A DNA stretch of 64,000 nt from Phocoena phocoena (taxonomy: Eukaryota; Chordata; Mammalia; Artiodactyla; Phocoenidae). The stretch covers positions 42,820,522 to 42,884,521 of the forward strand of contig NC_089232.1 in assembly GCF_963924675.1 (NCBI RefSeq). Direction: 5' to 3'. Of this stretch, positions 22,943 to 35,721 are shown in pieces. The stretch's first letter is position 1, and the number at the start of each line of letters is the position of its first letter. The position numbers and the translations under genes were made by a program. The notes below the pieces were generated by a model. The model worked only from the letters and a program-made list of their open reading frames with translations. It had not been told where the DNA came from and ran no database searches.

Positions 22943-24794
22943 GTTTTGGGTTTGTTTTTGTAGGTCCTTTTCTTCTCTTGTGTTTCCCACTTAGAGTAGT
23001 TCCTTTAGCATTTGTTGTAGAGCTGGTTTGGTGTTGCTGAATTCTCTTAGCTTTTGCTTGTCTGTAAAGCTTTTGATTTCTCCATGGAATCTGAATGAGA
23101 TCCTTGCCGGATAGAGTAATCTTGGTTGTAGGTTCTTCCCTTTTATCACTTTAAGTATATCACGCCACTCCCTTCTGGCTTGTAGAGTTTCTGCTGAGAA
23201 ATCAGCTGTTAACCTTATGGGAGTTCCCTTGTATGTTATTTGTCATTTTTCCCTTACTGCTTTCAATAATTTTTCTTTGTCTTTAATTTTTGCCAATTTT
23301 GATTACTATGTGTCTCGGCGTGTTTCTCCTTGGGTTTATCCTGTATGGGACTGTCTGCACTTCCTGGACTTGGGTGGCTATTTCCTTTCCCATGTTAGGG
23401 AAATTTTCGACTATAATCTCTTCAAATATTTTCTCGGGTCCTTTCTCTCTCTCTTCTCCTTCTGAGACCCCTATAATGTGAATGTTGTTGTGTTCAATGT
23501 TGACTTAGAGGTCTCTTAGGCTGTCTTCATTTCCTTTCATTCTTTTTTCTTTATTCTGTTCTGCAACAGTGAATTCTACCATTCTGTCTTCCACGTCACT
23601 TATCCGTTCTTTTGCCTCAGTTATTCTGCTATTGATTCCTTCTAGTGTACTTTTCATTTCAGTTATTGCATTGTTCATCTCTGTTTGTTTGTTCTTTAAT
23701 TCTTCTAGGTCTTTATTAAACATTTCTTGCATCTTCTCGATCTTTGCCTCCATTCTTTTTCCGAGGTCCTGGCTCATCTTCGCTGTCATTATTCTGAATT
23801 CTTTTTCTGGAAGGTTGTCTATCTCCACTTCATTTCGTTGTTTTTCTGGGGTTTTATCTTGTTTCTTCAACTGGTAGATAGCCCTCTGCCTTTTCATCTT
23901 GTCTGTCTTTCTGTGAATGTGGGTTTTGTTCCACAGGCTGCAGGATTGTAGTTCTTGCTTCTGCTGTCTGCCCTCTGGTGGATGAGGCTATCTAAAAGGC
24001 TTGTGCAAGTTTCCTGATGGGAGGAACTGGTGGTTTATAGAGCTGACTGTTTCTCTGGTGTGCAGAGCTCAGTCTTTAATCCGCTTGACTGCTGATGGGT
24101 GGGGCTGCATTCCCTCCCTGTTGGTTGTTTGGCCTGAGGCAATCCAACACTGGAGACTACCTGCTCTCTTTGGTGGGGCTAATAGGGGACTCTGGGAGGG
24201 CTCATGCCAAGGAGTACTTCCCAGAACTTCTGCTGCCAGTGTCCTTGTCCCCACAGTGAGCCACAGCCACCCCCTGCCTCTGCAGGAGACCCTTCAACAC
24301 TAGCAGGTACGTCTGGTTCAGTCTCCCTTGGGGTCACTGCTCCTTCCCCTGGGTCCCGATGCGCACACGACTTTGTGTGTGCCCTCCAAGAGTGGAGTCT
24401 CTGTTTCCCGCAGTCCTGTCGAAGTCCTACAGTCACATCCCACTAGCGTTCAAAGTCTGATTCTCTAGGAATTCCTCCTCCCCTTGCTGGACCCAGGTCG
24501 GGAAGCCTGACGTTGGGCTCAAAACCTTCACTCCAGTGGGTGGACTTCTGTGGTATAAGTGTTCTCCAGTCTGTGAGTCACTCACCCAGCAGTTATGGGA
24601 CTTGATTTTACTGTGATTGCACCCCTCCTACCATCTCATTGTGGCTTCTCCTTTGTCTTTGGATGTGGGGTATCTTTTTTGGTGAGTTCCAGTGTCTTCC
24701 TGTCGATGATTGTCCAGCAGCTAGTTGTGATTCTGGTGTTCTCACAAGAGGGAGTGAGAGCATGTCCTTCTACTCTGCCAACTTGGTTCAGGGC
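22943..24794 (-). mobile_element. Half-L1 (5' UTR + ORF1 only) nested in copy A
   Basis: Contains a full-looking 5' end (near 24790, with 'ggcagagtagaaggacatgc' on the minus strand), about 0.9 kb of 5' UTR, ORF1 (22991-23897) and then stops in the A-rich ORF1/ORF2 linker. No ORF2 or 3' UTR follows. The host flanks 'tctttgggccatttttgg' (22925-22942) and 'tctttggcctatttttgg' (24795-24812) match at 16 of 18 positions, and both carry TTTGG where other L1s read TTCTG. This supports a genuine target duplication of host sequence. Confidence 0.8.
22991..23897 (-). pseudogene. L1 ORF1 pseudogene of the half-L1
   Basis: The best-preserved ORF1 N-terminus in the window. It starts MKRQRAIYQLKKQDKTPEKQ at 23897 and keeps one open frame of 130 codons to 23505, covering the coiled-coil segment (the EEL-, NKQ-, MKSTLEGINSRITE-like heptads) before a stop. 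The remaining RNA-binding and C-terminal parts are frameshifted. The expected stop (TAA) is at 22993-22991. About 302 codons, normal ORF1 length. Confidence 0.85.
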
Positions 24795-27700
24795 TCTTTG
24801 GCCTATTTTTGGATTGAGTTGTTTGTTTTTTTGATATTGAGCTGCATAAGTTGCTTGTGTGATTTGGAGATTAATCCTTTGTCAGTTGCTTCATTTGCAA
24901 ATAATTTCCCCCATTCTGAGGGTTGTCTTTGTATCTTGTTTATGGTTTCCTTTACTGTGCAAAAGCTTTTAAGTTTCATTAGGTCCCATTTGTTTATTTT
25001 TGTTTTTATTTCCATTTCTTTAGGAGGTGGTTCAAAATGGATCTTGCTGTGAATTATGTTGTAGAGTGTTCTGCCTATGATTTCCTCTAGGAGTTTTATA
25101 GTATCTGGCCTAACATTTAGGTCTTTAATCCATTTTGAGTTTATTTTTGTGTATGGTGTTAGGGAGTGTTCTAATTTCATTCTTTTACATGTAGCTGTCC
25201 AGTTTTCCCAGCACCACTTATTGAAGAGGCTGTCTTTTCTCAATTGTATATTCTTGCCTCCTTTATCAAAGATAAGGTGACCATATGTGCTTGGGTTTAT
25301 CTCTGGGCTTTCTATCCTGTTCAGTTGATCTATATTACTGTTTTTGTGCCAGTACCATACTGTCTTGATTACTGTAGCTTTGTAGTATAATCTGAAGTCC
25401 AAGAGCCTGCTTCCTCCAGTTCCATTTTTCTTTCTCAAGATTGCTTCGGCTATTCGGAGTCTTTTGTGTTTCCATGCAAATTGTGAAAAAAATTTTTTTT
25501 CTAGTTCTGTGAAAAATTCCAGTGGTAGTTAGATAGGGATTGCATTGAGTCTGTAGATTGCTTTGGGTAGTATAGTCATTTTCACAATGTTGATTCTTCC
25601 AATGCAGGAACATGGTATGTCTCTCCATCTGGTTGTATCATCTTTAATTTCTTCCATCAGTGTCTTATAGTCTTCTGCATACAGGTCTTTTGTCTCCTTA
25701 GGTAGGTTTATTCCTAGGTATTTTATTCTTTTTGTTGCAGTGATAAATGGGAGTTAGTCCTTAATTTCTCTTTCAGATTTTTCATCATTAGTCTATAGGA
25801 ATGCAAGAGATTTCTGTGCATTAATTTTGTATCCTGCTACTTTACCAAATTCATTGATGAGTCTAGTATTTTTCTGGTAACATCTTTAGGATTCTCTATG
25901 TATAATATGTCATCTGCAAACAGTGACAGTTTTACTTCTTCGTTTCCGAGTTGGATGCCTTTTATTTCTTTTACTTCTCTGATTGCTGTGCTAAAACTTC
26001 CAAAATTATGTTAAATAATAGTGGTGAGAGTGGGCAACCTTGTCTTTTTCCTGATCTTAGTTGAAATGCTTTCAGTTTTTCACCATTGAGAACAATGTTG
26101 CCTGTAGGTTTGTCATATATGGCCTTTATTATGTTGAGGTGAGTTCCCTCTATGCCTACTTTCTGGAGAGCTTGTATCATAAATGGGTGTTGAATTCTGT
26201 CGAAAACTTTTTTGCATCTATTGAGATTATCATATGGTCTTTATCCTTAAATTCTTTAATATGGTGTATCACTTTGATTTGTGTATATTGATGAATCCTT
26301 GCATTCCTGGGATAAATCACACTTGATCATGGTGTATGATCCTTTTAATGTGCTGTTGGATTCTGTTTGCTAGTATTTTGTTGAGGATCTTTGCATCTAT
26401 GTTCATCAGTGATATTGACCTGTAGTTTTCTTTGTGACATCTTTGTCTGGTTTTGGTATCAGGGTGATGGTGGCCTCGTAGAATGAGTTTGGGAGTTTTC
26501 CTCCCTCTGCTATATTTTGGAAGAATTTGAGAAGGATAGGTGTTAGCTCTTCTCTAAATGTTTGGTAGAATTCACCAGGGAATCCATGTGGTCCTGGGCT
26601 TTTGTTTGTTGGAAAATTTTTAATCACAGTTTCAATTTCAGTGCTGGTGATTGGTCTGTTTATATTTTCTGTTTCTTCCTGGTTCAGTCTTGGAAGGTTG
26701 TGCTTTTGTAAGAATCTGTCCATTTCTTCCAGGTTGTCCATTTTATTGGCATATAGTTTCTTGTAGCAATGTCTCATGATCCTTTTGTATTTCTGCAGTG
26801 CCAGTTGTCACTTCTTTTTCATTTCTAATTCTGTTGATTTCAGTCTTCTCCCTTTTTTTCTTGATGAGTGTGGCTAATGGTTTATCAATTTTGTTTATCT
26901 TCTCAAAGAACCTTCTTTTAGTTTTATTAATCTATGCTATCATTTCCTTCGTTTCGTTTTCATTTATTTCTGATCTGATCTTTATGCTTTCTTTCCTTCT
27001 GCTAACTTTGAGGGTTTTTTTCTTCTTTCTCTAATTGCCCTAGGTGTAAGGTTAGGTTGTTTATTTGAGATGTTTTTTGTTTCTTGAGGTAGGATTGTAT
27101 TGCTATAAACTTCCCTCTTAGAACTGCTTTTGCTGCATCCCATAGGATTTGGGCCATGGTGTTTTCATTGTCTTTTTGTTTCTAGGTATTTTCTGATTTC
27201 CTCTTTGATTTCTGCAGTGATCTCTTGGTTATTTAGGAGTGTATTGTTTAGCTTCCATATGTTTGTATTTTACTGTTTTTTTTTTCCTTATAATTGGTAT
27301 CTAGTCTCATAGCATTCTGGTCAGAAAAGATACTTGATATAATTTCAATTTTCTTAAATCTACCAACGCTAGATTTGTGACCCAAGATATGATCTGTCCT
27401 GGAGAATGTTCCGTGAGCACTTGAGAAGAAAGTGTATTCTGTTGTTTTTGAATGGAATGTCCTATAAATATCAATTAAGTCCATCTTATTTCATGTGTCA
27501 TTTAAAGCTTGTGTTCCTTTATTTATTTTCATTTTGGTTGAACTGTCCATTGGTGAAAGTGGGGTGTTAAAGTGCCCTACTATTATTGTGTTACTGTCGA
27601 TGTCACCTTTTATGTCTGTTAGCATTTGTCTTACGTATTGAGGTGCTCCTATGTTGGGTGCATAAATATTTACAATTATTATATCTTCTTTTTGGATTGA

Positions 27701-28057
27701 TCCCTAGATCATTTTGTAGTGTCCTTCTTTATCTCTTGTAATAGTCTTTATTTTGAAGTCTATTTTTTCTTATATAAGAATTGCTACTCCAGTTTTCTTT
27801 TCATTTCCATTTACATGGAATATCTTTTTCCATCCCCTCACTTTCAATGTGTGTCCCTAGGTCTGAAGTGGGTCTCTTGTATGCAGCATATATATGGGTC
27901 TTGTTTTTGTATCCATTCAGCCAGTCTATGTCTGTTGGTTGGAGCATTTAATCCATTTACATTTAAGGTAATTATCAATATGTATGTTCCTATTACCACT
28001 TTCTTAATTGTTTTTGGTTTGTTATTGTAGGTCTTTTCCTTCTCTTGTGTTTCCTGC

Positions 28058-28942
28058 CTAGAGAAGTTCCTTTAGCATTTGCTTTAAAGATGGTTTGGTG
28101 GTGCTGAATTCTCCTAGCTTTTGCTTGTCTGTAAAGTTCTTAATTTTTCCATCGAATCTGAATGCTTTCCCTGCTAGTTAGACTAATCTTGGTTGTAGGT
28201 TTTTCCCTTTCATCACTTTAAATATGTCCTGCCACTCCCTTCTGGCTTGCAGAGTTTCTGCTGAAAGATCAGCTGTTAACCTTATGGGGATTAGCTTGTA
28301 TGTTATTTGTTGCTTTTCCTTTGCTGCTTCAATATATTTTCTTTGTATTTAATTTTGATAATTTGATTAGTATGTGTCTTAACGTGTTCCTCCTTGATTT
28401 ATCCCATATGGGAGTCTCTGCGCTTCCTGGACTTGATTGACTATTTCCTTACCCATATTAGGGAAGTTTTCAACTATAATATCTTCAAATATTTTCTCAG
28501 TCCCTTTCTTTTTCTCTTCTTCTTCTGGTACCCTATGATTCGAATGTTGGTGCGTTTTATGTGTCCCAGAGGTCTCTGAGACTGTCCTCCATTCTTTTCA
28601 TTTTTTTTTCTTTATTCTGTTCTGCAGTAGTTATTTCTACTGTTTTATCTTCCAGGGCACTTATCCGTTCTTCTGCCTCAGTTTTTCTGCTATTGATTCC
28701 TTCTAGACAATTTTTAAATCCATTTATTGTGTTGTTCATCATTGTTTGTTTGCTCTTTAGTTCTTCTAGGTCCTATTTAAACGTTTCTTGTATTTTCTCC
28801 ATTCTTTTTCCAACATTTTGGATATTCTTTACTATCAATACTCTGAATTCTTTTTCAGGTAGGCTGCCTATTTCCTCTTCATTTGGTCTGGTGGGTTTTT
28901 ACCTTGCACCTTCATCTGCTGTGTTTTTCTCTGTCTTCTCAT
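28058..28942 (-). pseudogene. L1 copy A ORF1 pseudogene
   Basis: Starts at the ATG at 28942 (Met-Arg-Arg-Gln-Arg-like). The coiled-coil piece 28742-28557 (LEGINSRKTEAEERISALED) is readable, then it is frameshifted. The TAG is at 28060-28058. Only about 58 bp separate it from the ORF2 start, the same short linker as in the 2357-8222 L1. Confidence 0.82.
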
Positions 28943-30869
28943 TTTGCTTAACTTACTGTGTTTGGGGTCTACTTTTTGCAAGCTGCAGGTTCTTAGTTCC
29001 TGTTGTTTTTGGTGTCTGCCCCCAGTGTGTAAGGTTGGTTTAGTGTATTATGTAGGCTTCCTGGTGGAGGGGACTGGTGCCTGTGTTCTGGTGGATGAGG
29101 CTGGATCTTGTCTTTCTGATGGGCAGGGCCACGTCTAGTGGTGTGTTTTGGGGTTTCTGTGAACTTACTATGATTTTAGGCAGCCTCTGTGCTAATGGAT
29201 GGAGTTGTGTCCCTGTCTTGCTAGTTGTTTGGCATGGGGTATCCAGCACTGGAGCTTGCTGGTCGTTGAGTGGAGCTGGGTCTTAGTGTTGAGACGGAGA
29301 TCTCTGGGAGGGCTCTTGTCAATTGATATTACGTGGCGTTAGGAGGTCTCTGGTGGTCCAGTGCCTCAACTCCACTCTCCCACCTCCAAGGCTCAGGCCT
29401 GACACCCAGCCAGAGCACCAAGACCCTGTCAGCCACACAGCTCAGAAGAAAAGGGAGGAAAAAAAAGAATAAGATAAAATGAAAGTTACTAAATTAAAAA
29501 AATTTTTGATATTATTAAAAAATTTAAAAAGTGATTAAAAAAAAAGAGCCACCGAACCAATAAACACATCCACCAATTATAACAAGTGCTAAAAAGTAAA
29601 CTAAGATAAGCATATAAATCAGAAACTAATCAGTCACATATGGCAAACCCCAAGTCTACATTTGCTACCAAAACCCACTGCCTCAATTTTGGGATGATTC
29701 GTTGTCTATTCAAGTATTCCACAGATTCATTACCTCAAGTTTATTGTTGAGATTTAATCTGCTTCTCCTGAGGCTGCCTGGAGAAATTTCCCTTTCTCTT
29801 CTTTGTTAGCACAGCTCCTGAGGTTCAGCTTTGGATTTGGCCCCGTCTCTGCATGTAGGTCGCCCTCTTGCATCTGTTCTTTACCCAGACAGGAGGGGTT
29901 TAAAGGAGCGGCTGATTAGGGGGCTCTGGCTCACTCAGGCCAGTGGAAGGGAGGGGTATGGTATGTGGGGTGAGCCTGAGGCTGCAGAGGCCGGCATGAC
30001 GTTGCAGCAGCCTGAGGCGCACTGTGTGTTCTCCTGGGGAAGTTGTCGCTGGATCACTGTACCCTGGCAGTGGCAGGCTGCACAGGCTCCCAGGAGGGGA
30101 GGTTTGGATAGTGACCTGTGCTTCCACACAGGATTCTTGGTGGCTGCAGCAGCCACCTTAGCGTTTCATGCCCATCTCTGGTGTCCACACTGATAGCTGC
30201 GGCTCGCACCCATCTCTGGATCTCATTTAGGCGGTTCTCTGAATCTCCTCTCCTTGTGCCCCCTGAAACAGTGGTCTCTTGCCTCTTAGGAAGGTCCAGA
30301 CTTTTTCCCGGACTTCCTCCTGGCTAGCTGTAGCATACTAGCCCCCTTCAGACTGTGTTCACGCAGCCAACCCCAGTCCTCTCCCTGGGATCTGACCTCC
30401 GAAGCCCGAGCCTCAGCTCCCAGCCCCCACCCACCCCACCAGCTAAGCAGACAAGCCTCTCAGGCTGGTGAGTGCTGGTTGGCACCAATCCTCTGTGCAG
30501 GAATCTCTCTACTTTGCCCTCTGCACCTCTGTTGCTGTGTTCTCCTCCATTGCTCCGAAGCTTCTCCCCAACCACCACCTTCTCCGTCAGTGATGGGGCT
30601 TCCTAGTGTGTGGAAACTTTTCCTCCTTCACAGCTCCCTCCCAGGGATGCAGGTCCCATCCCTATTCTTTTGTCTCTGTTTTTCTTTTTTCTTTTGCCCT
30701 ACCCAGATACATGGGGATTTTCTTGCGTTTTGGGAAGTCTGAGGTCTTCTGCCAGCGTTCAGTAAGTGTTCTTTAGGAGTTGTTCTACATGTAGATGTAT
30801 TTTTGATGTATTTGTGGGGAGGAAGGTGATCTCCATGTCTTACTCCTCCACCATCTTGAAGGTCCCTCG

Positions 30870-31690
30870 AGCACCATTTTTTGGATACACTTATTCTTTC
30901 TTTGTTGAATAGCCTGTGCTCCTTTATCAAAGATCAATTGTCTATATTTATGTGGGTATATTTCTGGCCTCTTTATTCTGTTCCATTGCTCTGTCTATTT
31001 TTTTTTGTCAGTACCACACTGTTTTGATCAGTGTAGCTTTATAGTAAGTGTTGAAGTCATATAGTGTTCGTCCTCTGACTTTATTCTTCTTCAATATTAT
31101 ATTGGCTAATCTGGGTCTTTTGCCTTTCCGTATAAACTTCAGAATAAGTCACTTGCTGAAATTTGATTTAGATTGCATTGAATTTACAGATTAAGATGGG
31201 GAGAAATGATATTTAACAATATTGAGTCTTCCTATCCATGAACATAGAATATCTGAATATCTGTCCATGTAGTTAGATCTTTTTTCTTTGATTTTTTTCA
31301 TTAGAGTTTTACAGTTTTCCTCATATGTATCTTATACATATTTTGTTAGCTTTATACCCAAGTATTTATTTATTTTTTTGGTACTAATGTATATGATATT
31401 TTTTGATGTCAAATTTCAGTTGTTCACTGCCAGTATAAGGGAACACAATTGACTTTTGTATATTAACCTTATATTCTGCAACCTTGCTATAATTGCTTAT
31501 TAGTTCCAATAATTTTTGTTGTTGTTGATTCTTTGGGATTTTCTACATATAGCCATGTCTTCTGCAAAAAGATAATATTATTTCTTCCTTCCCAGTATAC
31601 TTTTTTTTGGTCTTAAATCATTGGCCAGGACTTTCAGCACAATGGGAAGAATAGGAGTGGTGAGAGGGGACTGATCCTAGAATGCAGTTT
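30870..31690 (-). mobile_element. Old antisense L1, 3' part (right half)
   Basis: Continues from 21937 after the right target duplication. 'ctcctttatcaaagatcaat' (about 30919) and 'cagtaccacactgttttgat' (about 31009) are antisense ORF2. It fades near 31690. Confidence 0.8.
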
Positions 31691-31699
31691 CTAAATTAA

Positions 31700-31975
31700 C
31701 CTTTAGAGCCCACCTCAAATATCACTACCTCAATGAAATCTCCTCTAATTTCTTGCCCACCTGTACCCTTAAAGGATTAGTTGTACTTTCATGTGGCTCC
31801 CAAAATATCATCTAAAATATTAGAATATATGTACTCTAATACTTACTTTTTTATTAATGTACATGTTTGTATCTTTCATTGTGAGCTGTATATTTAATTC
31901 ATCTCTGTATTCTAGGTATTTAGAACACATGCCAGTACATATTACACTCTTAGTAAATATTTAATAGATAAATTT
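31700..31975 (-). mobile_element. L2-like relic
   Basis: 'cccacctcaaatatcactac' (about 31709) and the tail 'cttagtaaatatttaataga' follow the reverse complement of the L2 3' end. It is strongly diverged. Confidence 0.55.
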
Positions 31976-34484
31976 ATCATTACAAATTACAAAGCTTATT
32001 TTTGTATGTCTCTCCATGGTTACAAAACCAGCATATCCATAATTTTTGGTCCGATTAACCATAACCTAATATGGCATGAGGAAGCTTCACTTACCTGGCT
32101 ATCTATATTCCTTCCAACTAGAACCTTATAACTATATAGGTAGCTGCTTTAGGTTCTGCCAGATATTTGACATGAGGACAACTGAACTTATGTTCTTGTT
32201 CTTTCTCCCACTTTAGGTGATAGTCAAAAAGATCAAAAAATTATAAAATGGAAGGTTTGATCACAAGTAGTTTAATAAAAGAAATGAATTTTTTGAAATA
32301 TGACATTTAATTACAATATAATTTACAAGGAAGCTGCGTAACATCATATGGTTTTATGTAAAGCTCATTTAAAAAATATATATACATCTCTCTTTAAGTG
32401 CACTGCAGCTTCCTGTGGTAAGGACTGTATTTTATTTCACTTTTCTCATCTAAAGCACCAAATAGAGTGACAGGTGGATATTAGGCACTCGAGTCATTTT
32501 CATAAGTAATCATTAATCAGTTAACCTAATGTTCAAAATGAACTGTTTTCTGTCTTTTGAACAGTATCATAAAATTATTACTGTAAATGCCATCTAGCAT
32601 TTGAAACTCTATTAGACATCTTTATGCAAAGTAAGGCATCCCCTCTGACCTGCTAATTACTAGCTCTTAATAGAATGTCAGTTTCTGAACCTGTACCTCA
32701 GGAACATCATTTGGGAACATGGAAGCATGACAGGCTTTATAATAAAACACTGTGGGTTTAGTCCCCATATACATATATTCTACTATATTAAAATTCTCAA
32801 TTGTTTAACAAATAAAAACAGTACCTTTAGTGGATCGGCCAAAAGATGACAATTTGAATTATTTATGGATGATTTAGATACTGGGGTAATTTCCTGCTTG
32901 AATATTTCATGTAATTGACTGTAAATATGAAAGTAGAGAGAATTGTTAGACTGATTTTTCTGATTCTGAAACAAATCTGTGCTTTTACATCGTATAACTT
33001 CCCTTGGGAATATCATCGAAATGAATGGGTTGGATCACTACATACAGTGACTGGAAGCTGCAGTTGGATAATTTACATTATTATTATTATTTTTAATGTT
33101 TTCATATCTGCTTCCGTTTATCTTAGTTCCAGTCTCCATCCCTCAGAATGGTCTGTCATTCATCTGTTTCCTGCAAGTTAGTGAGACTGATCACGTAGGA
33201 AAGATTCATCCATAGTAGAGAGAACTTCATTTGAGGAACATTTATGATTGACTGCAACTTCAGAAACAAGATGACCTCAATATACCAGTCACAGTGTTAT
33301 AAAATGTTCTAGCAATGAAAGATCAAAATAATATAAAGGTAAAATAAAAATACCCTGAAGGAGGGAGAAAGCTTATTTGAACATAGGAAAGCAAAAGACT
33401 AATTTAGAAGCCTTCAAATCTCCTGGATTCATTTGAGTCACAGTGTGAGGCAATAACTCTAATAATAGTAGCATTCGTTTCAACTGTATTCAGGTGTACT
33501 TCCAATCAGTCCTAGTTGTTCCTTAATAATGGCTCAGTCCAAGCCTGCATCCTCTTTCACTTTTTTGAGACAGGCCAGGTAGCTGGCTTTTTGTTTCCTT
33601 CTTTTTTCTTTTTTTTTTTCTTTTTTGCTGGGGGGCGGGGGATTGATTTAAATATTTTATTTAAAGAAGTCTTCTGAAGACTATAGTTTATTGGTAAGAA
33701 AAATATAAAGCATACTTTTTTTTTTAATTTTAAGGAGTTTATTTCAAATGCAAGTAATGAACAGAACTATTTTAAAACTACTTTTGACTACTGGATTTTA
33801 TTAGTTTGAATGTGACTTTTCCTGGAAATCAGGTTACACTGCATTGTTGAATTTATTTGGGTAAAATATGCAAACACCTCTTCAATACGTAAGACATAGT
33901 GGGTACTCAACAAATGATACATGTTATAATGGTCATAATTACTTCTGGCTGCCACTTCTTTTTCGTAGGCTAAATTTGATCGCTCTATTTTCAGGCACCC
34001 ACGTCTTTCTTGCCTCCATTTTTGCCCGCCCCTCTTGGAGAGATATTACTTTTGCAAGGCCCAAACTAACAATCTGGGGCATTGCTGCAAGGCATTAAAT
34101 TCAGGTATGTCACAAAGGAGTAATTCCATTTTCCCCCTTCTCCATGCATCATTTAAGGCCATAGATCCTGAGGAAACTGCCAAAAATACAAGCAGCACTA
34201 GCAATGAGAAAGTTCACAACCACTGATTTTTGGGACTGCAGAACCACACACATCCTGTTCTCATTGTCATGGGTATATGAATTTACAAGGTCCCTGATCT
34301 CATATTCTTCTGTATTCTTTTGAGTGGAGTTTCCCTTTTATTTTTCTATTTTGACCATGATATTTCTAGTCATCTTGGGACCATGTAAGGTAGACTTGAA
34401 AATCTCCCAGAGGTAACAATTTTCTCTTATTTACAAATGAACGTTTTAGTAGGAGTTTCTAATTTTATTTTATTTTCACTTTAT
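31976..34484. other. Intergenic stretch, no gene recognised
   Basis: Unique-looking AT-rich DNA. About 32415-32500 resembles an L2 3' tail ('aggactgtattttatttcac', 'attaggcactcgagt'). There are T-rich and G-rich low-complexity patches at 33598-33645. Short open frames have no support as exons. Confidence 0.5.
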
Positions 34485-34584
34485 CACCATATTAAATTAT
34501 TTTATATAACTATTTATTCTCTCACTTACTTGCTTTTCTCAACTAGAATGTAAGCCCCATGAGGTTTTGAGCTTTATCTGTTTT
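34485..34584 (-). mobile_element. L2 fragment cut by an L1
   Basis: 'ctagaatgtaagccccatga' (about 34542) is typical L2 3'-end reverse complement. It stops where the L1 starts at about 34585. I could not find its continuation beyond 42062. Confidence 0.6.
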
Positions 34585-35520
34585 TTAAAAAATTTTATTT
34601 AATACTGGAATATAATTGATTTACAGTGTTGTGTTAGTTTCAGGTGCACAGCAAAATGATTCAGTTATACATATATCTATTCTTCAAATTCTTTTCCCAT
34701 TTAGCTTATTACAGAATATTGAGTAGAGTTCCCTGTGCTATACATTAGGTCCTTGTTGGTTCTGTTTTAAATATAGCAGGGTGTGTATGTTAATCACAAA
34801 CTCCTACTTTATCCCTACCCAGCACCCTTCCCCTTTGGTAACCATAAGTTTGTTTTCTAATTCTGTGAGTCTGTTTCTGTTTTGTAAATAAGTTCATTTC
34901 TATCATTTTTTTTGATTCCACATACAAGTGATACCATATGATATTTGTCTTTCTCTGTCTTACTTCACTTACTATGATAATCTCTAGGTCCATCCATGTT
35001 GTTGCAACTGGCATTATTTCAGTTCTTTTTTATGGCTAAGTAATATTCCATTGTAAAATTGACCACTTCTTTTTATCCATTCATCTGTCAGTGGACATTT
35101 AGGTGGTTTCCATGTCTTGGCTATTGTAAATAGTGATGCAATGAACATTGCAGTGCATGTATCTTTTTGAATTATGGTTTTCTCCAGATATATGCCCAGG
35201 AGTGGGATAGTTGGATCATATAGTAGCTCTATTTTAGTTTTTTAAGGAACCTACATACTGTTCTCCATAGTGGCTGTACCAATTTACATTCCTGCCAACA
35301 GTGTAGGAGGGTTCCCTCTTCTCCACACCCTCGCCAGCATTTTTTGTTTGTAGACTTTTTGATGATAGCCATTCTGACTAGTGTGAGGTGCCATCTCATT
35401 GCAGTTTTGATTTGCATTTCTCATAATAATTAGTGATGTTGAACATCTTTTCATGTGCCTCTTGGCTATCTCTATGTCTTCTTTAGAGAAATGTCTATTT
35501 AGGTCTTCTGCCCATTTTTT

Positions 35521-35721
35521 TGTTTGTTTGCAGTATGCAGGCCTCTCACTGTTGTGGCCTCTCCCATAGCAGAGCATAGGCTCTGGACGCGCAGGCTCAG
35601 CGGCTATGGCTCACGGGCCCAGCCGCTCTGCGGCATGTGGGATCTTCCCAGACCGGGGCACGAACCCGTGTCCGCTGCATCAGCAGGTGGACTCTCAACC
35701 GCTGCGCCACCAGGGAAGCCC
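35521..35721 (-). mobile_element. CHR-type SINE, short form, in copy D ORF2
   Basis: Short TTTG tail, body 'gtatgcaggcctctcactg', head ending 'accagggaagccc'. Duplicated target 'tctgcccattttt' (35507-35519) and 'tctgcccgttatt' (35722-35734). The insertion site equals that of the SINE at 49736 and of the half-L1 at 22943 in other L1 copies. Confidence 0.93.

Larger units (their letters stand above)
22290..27999 (-). pseudogene. L1 copy A ORF2 pseudogene (split)
   Basis: Endonuclease/reverse transcriptase remnant on the minus strand, interrupted at 22943-24794. The start codon position (27999-27997) reads GTG instead of ATG. The longest clean piece, 25438-24803, covers the region after the RT palm ([17 protein letters not shown] to the C-terminal side). 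Another piece, 26777-26406, holds [20 protein letters not shown]. The 22823-22407 piece holds the cysteine-bearing C-terminal part (CWWEC) and runs into the TA microsatellite. Stops and frameshifts separate the pieces. Confidence 0.85.
21938..30869 (-). mobile_element. Full-length antisense L1 (copy A) with nested half-L1
   Basis: Antisense L1 with 3' UTR (21938-22290), ORF2 (about 22290-22942 and 24795-27999), ORF1 (28058-28942) and a long 5' UTR (about 1.9 kb to 30869). The perfect 13-bp duplication 'agcaccatttttt' lies at 21925-21937 and 30870-30882. The 5' end carries a 'caagatgg' YY1-like motif (reverse complement, 30851-30858). Leaving out the 1.85-kb half-L1 inserted in ORF2, the copy is about 7.1 kb. 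ORFs are broken by many stops. The 5' UTR contains A/T-rich filler (29455-29570) and a GC-rich part (29830-30620). Confidence 0.92.

Noticed and set aside
24001..24446. Overlapping open frames on both strands, GC-rich
   Set aside because: They lie in the 5' UTR of the half-L1. The counterpart in copy D (41292-41887) behaves the same way.
29831..30193. 120-codon plus-strand open frame
   Set aside because: It is antisense to the GC-rich 5' UTR of L1 copy A, with no exon signals. The overlapping minus-strand frames are equally accidental.
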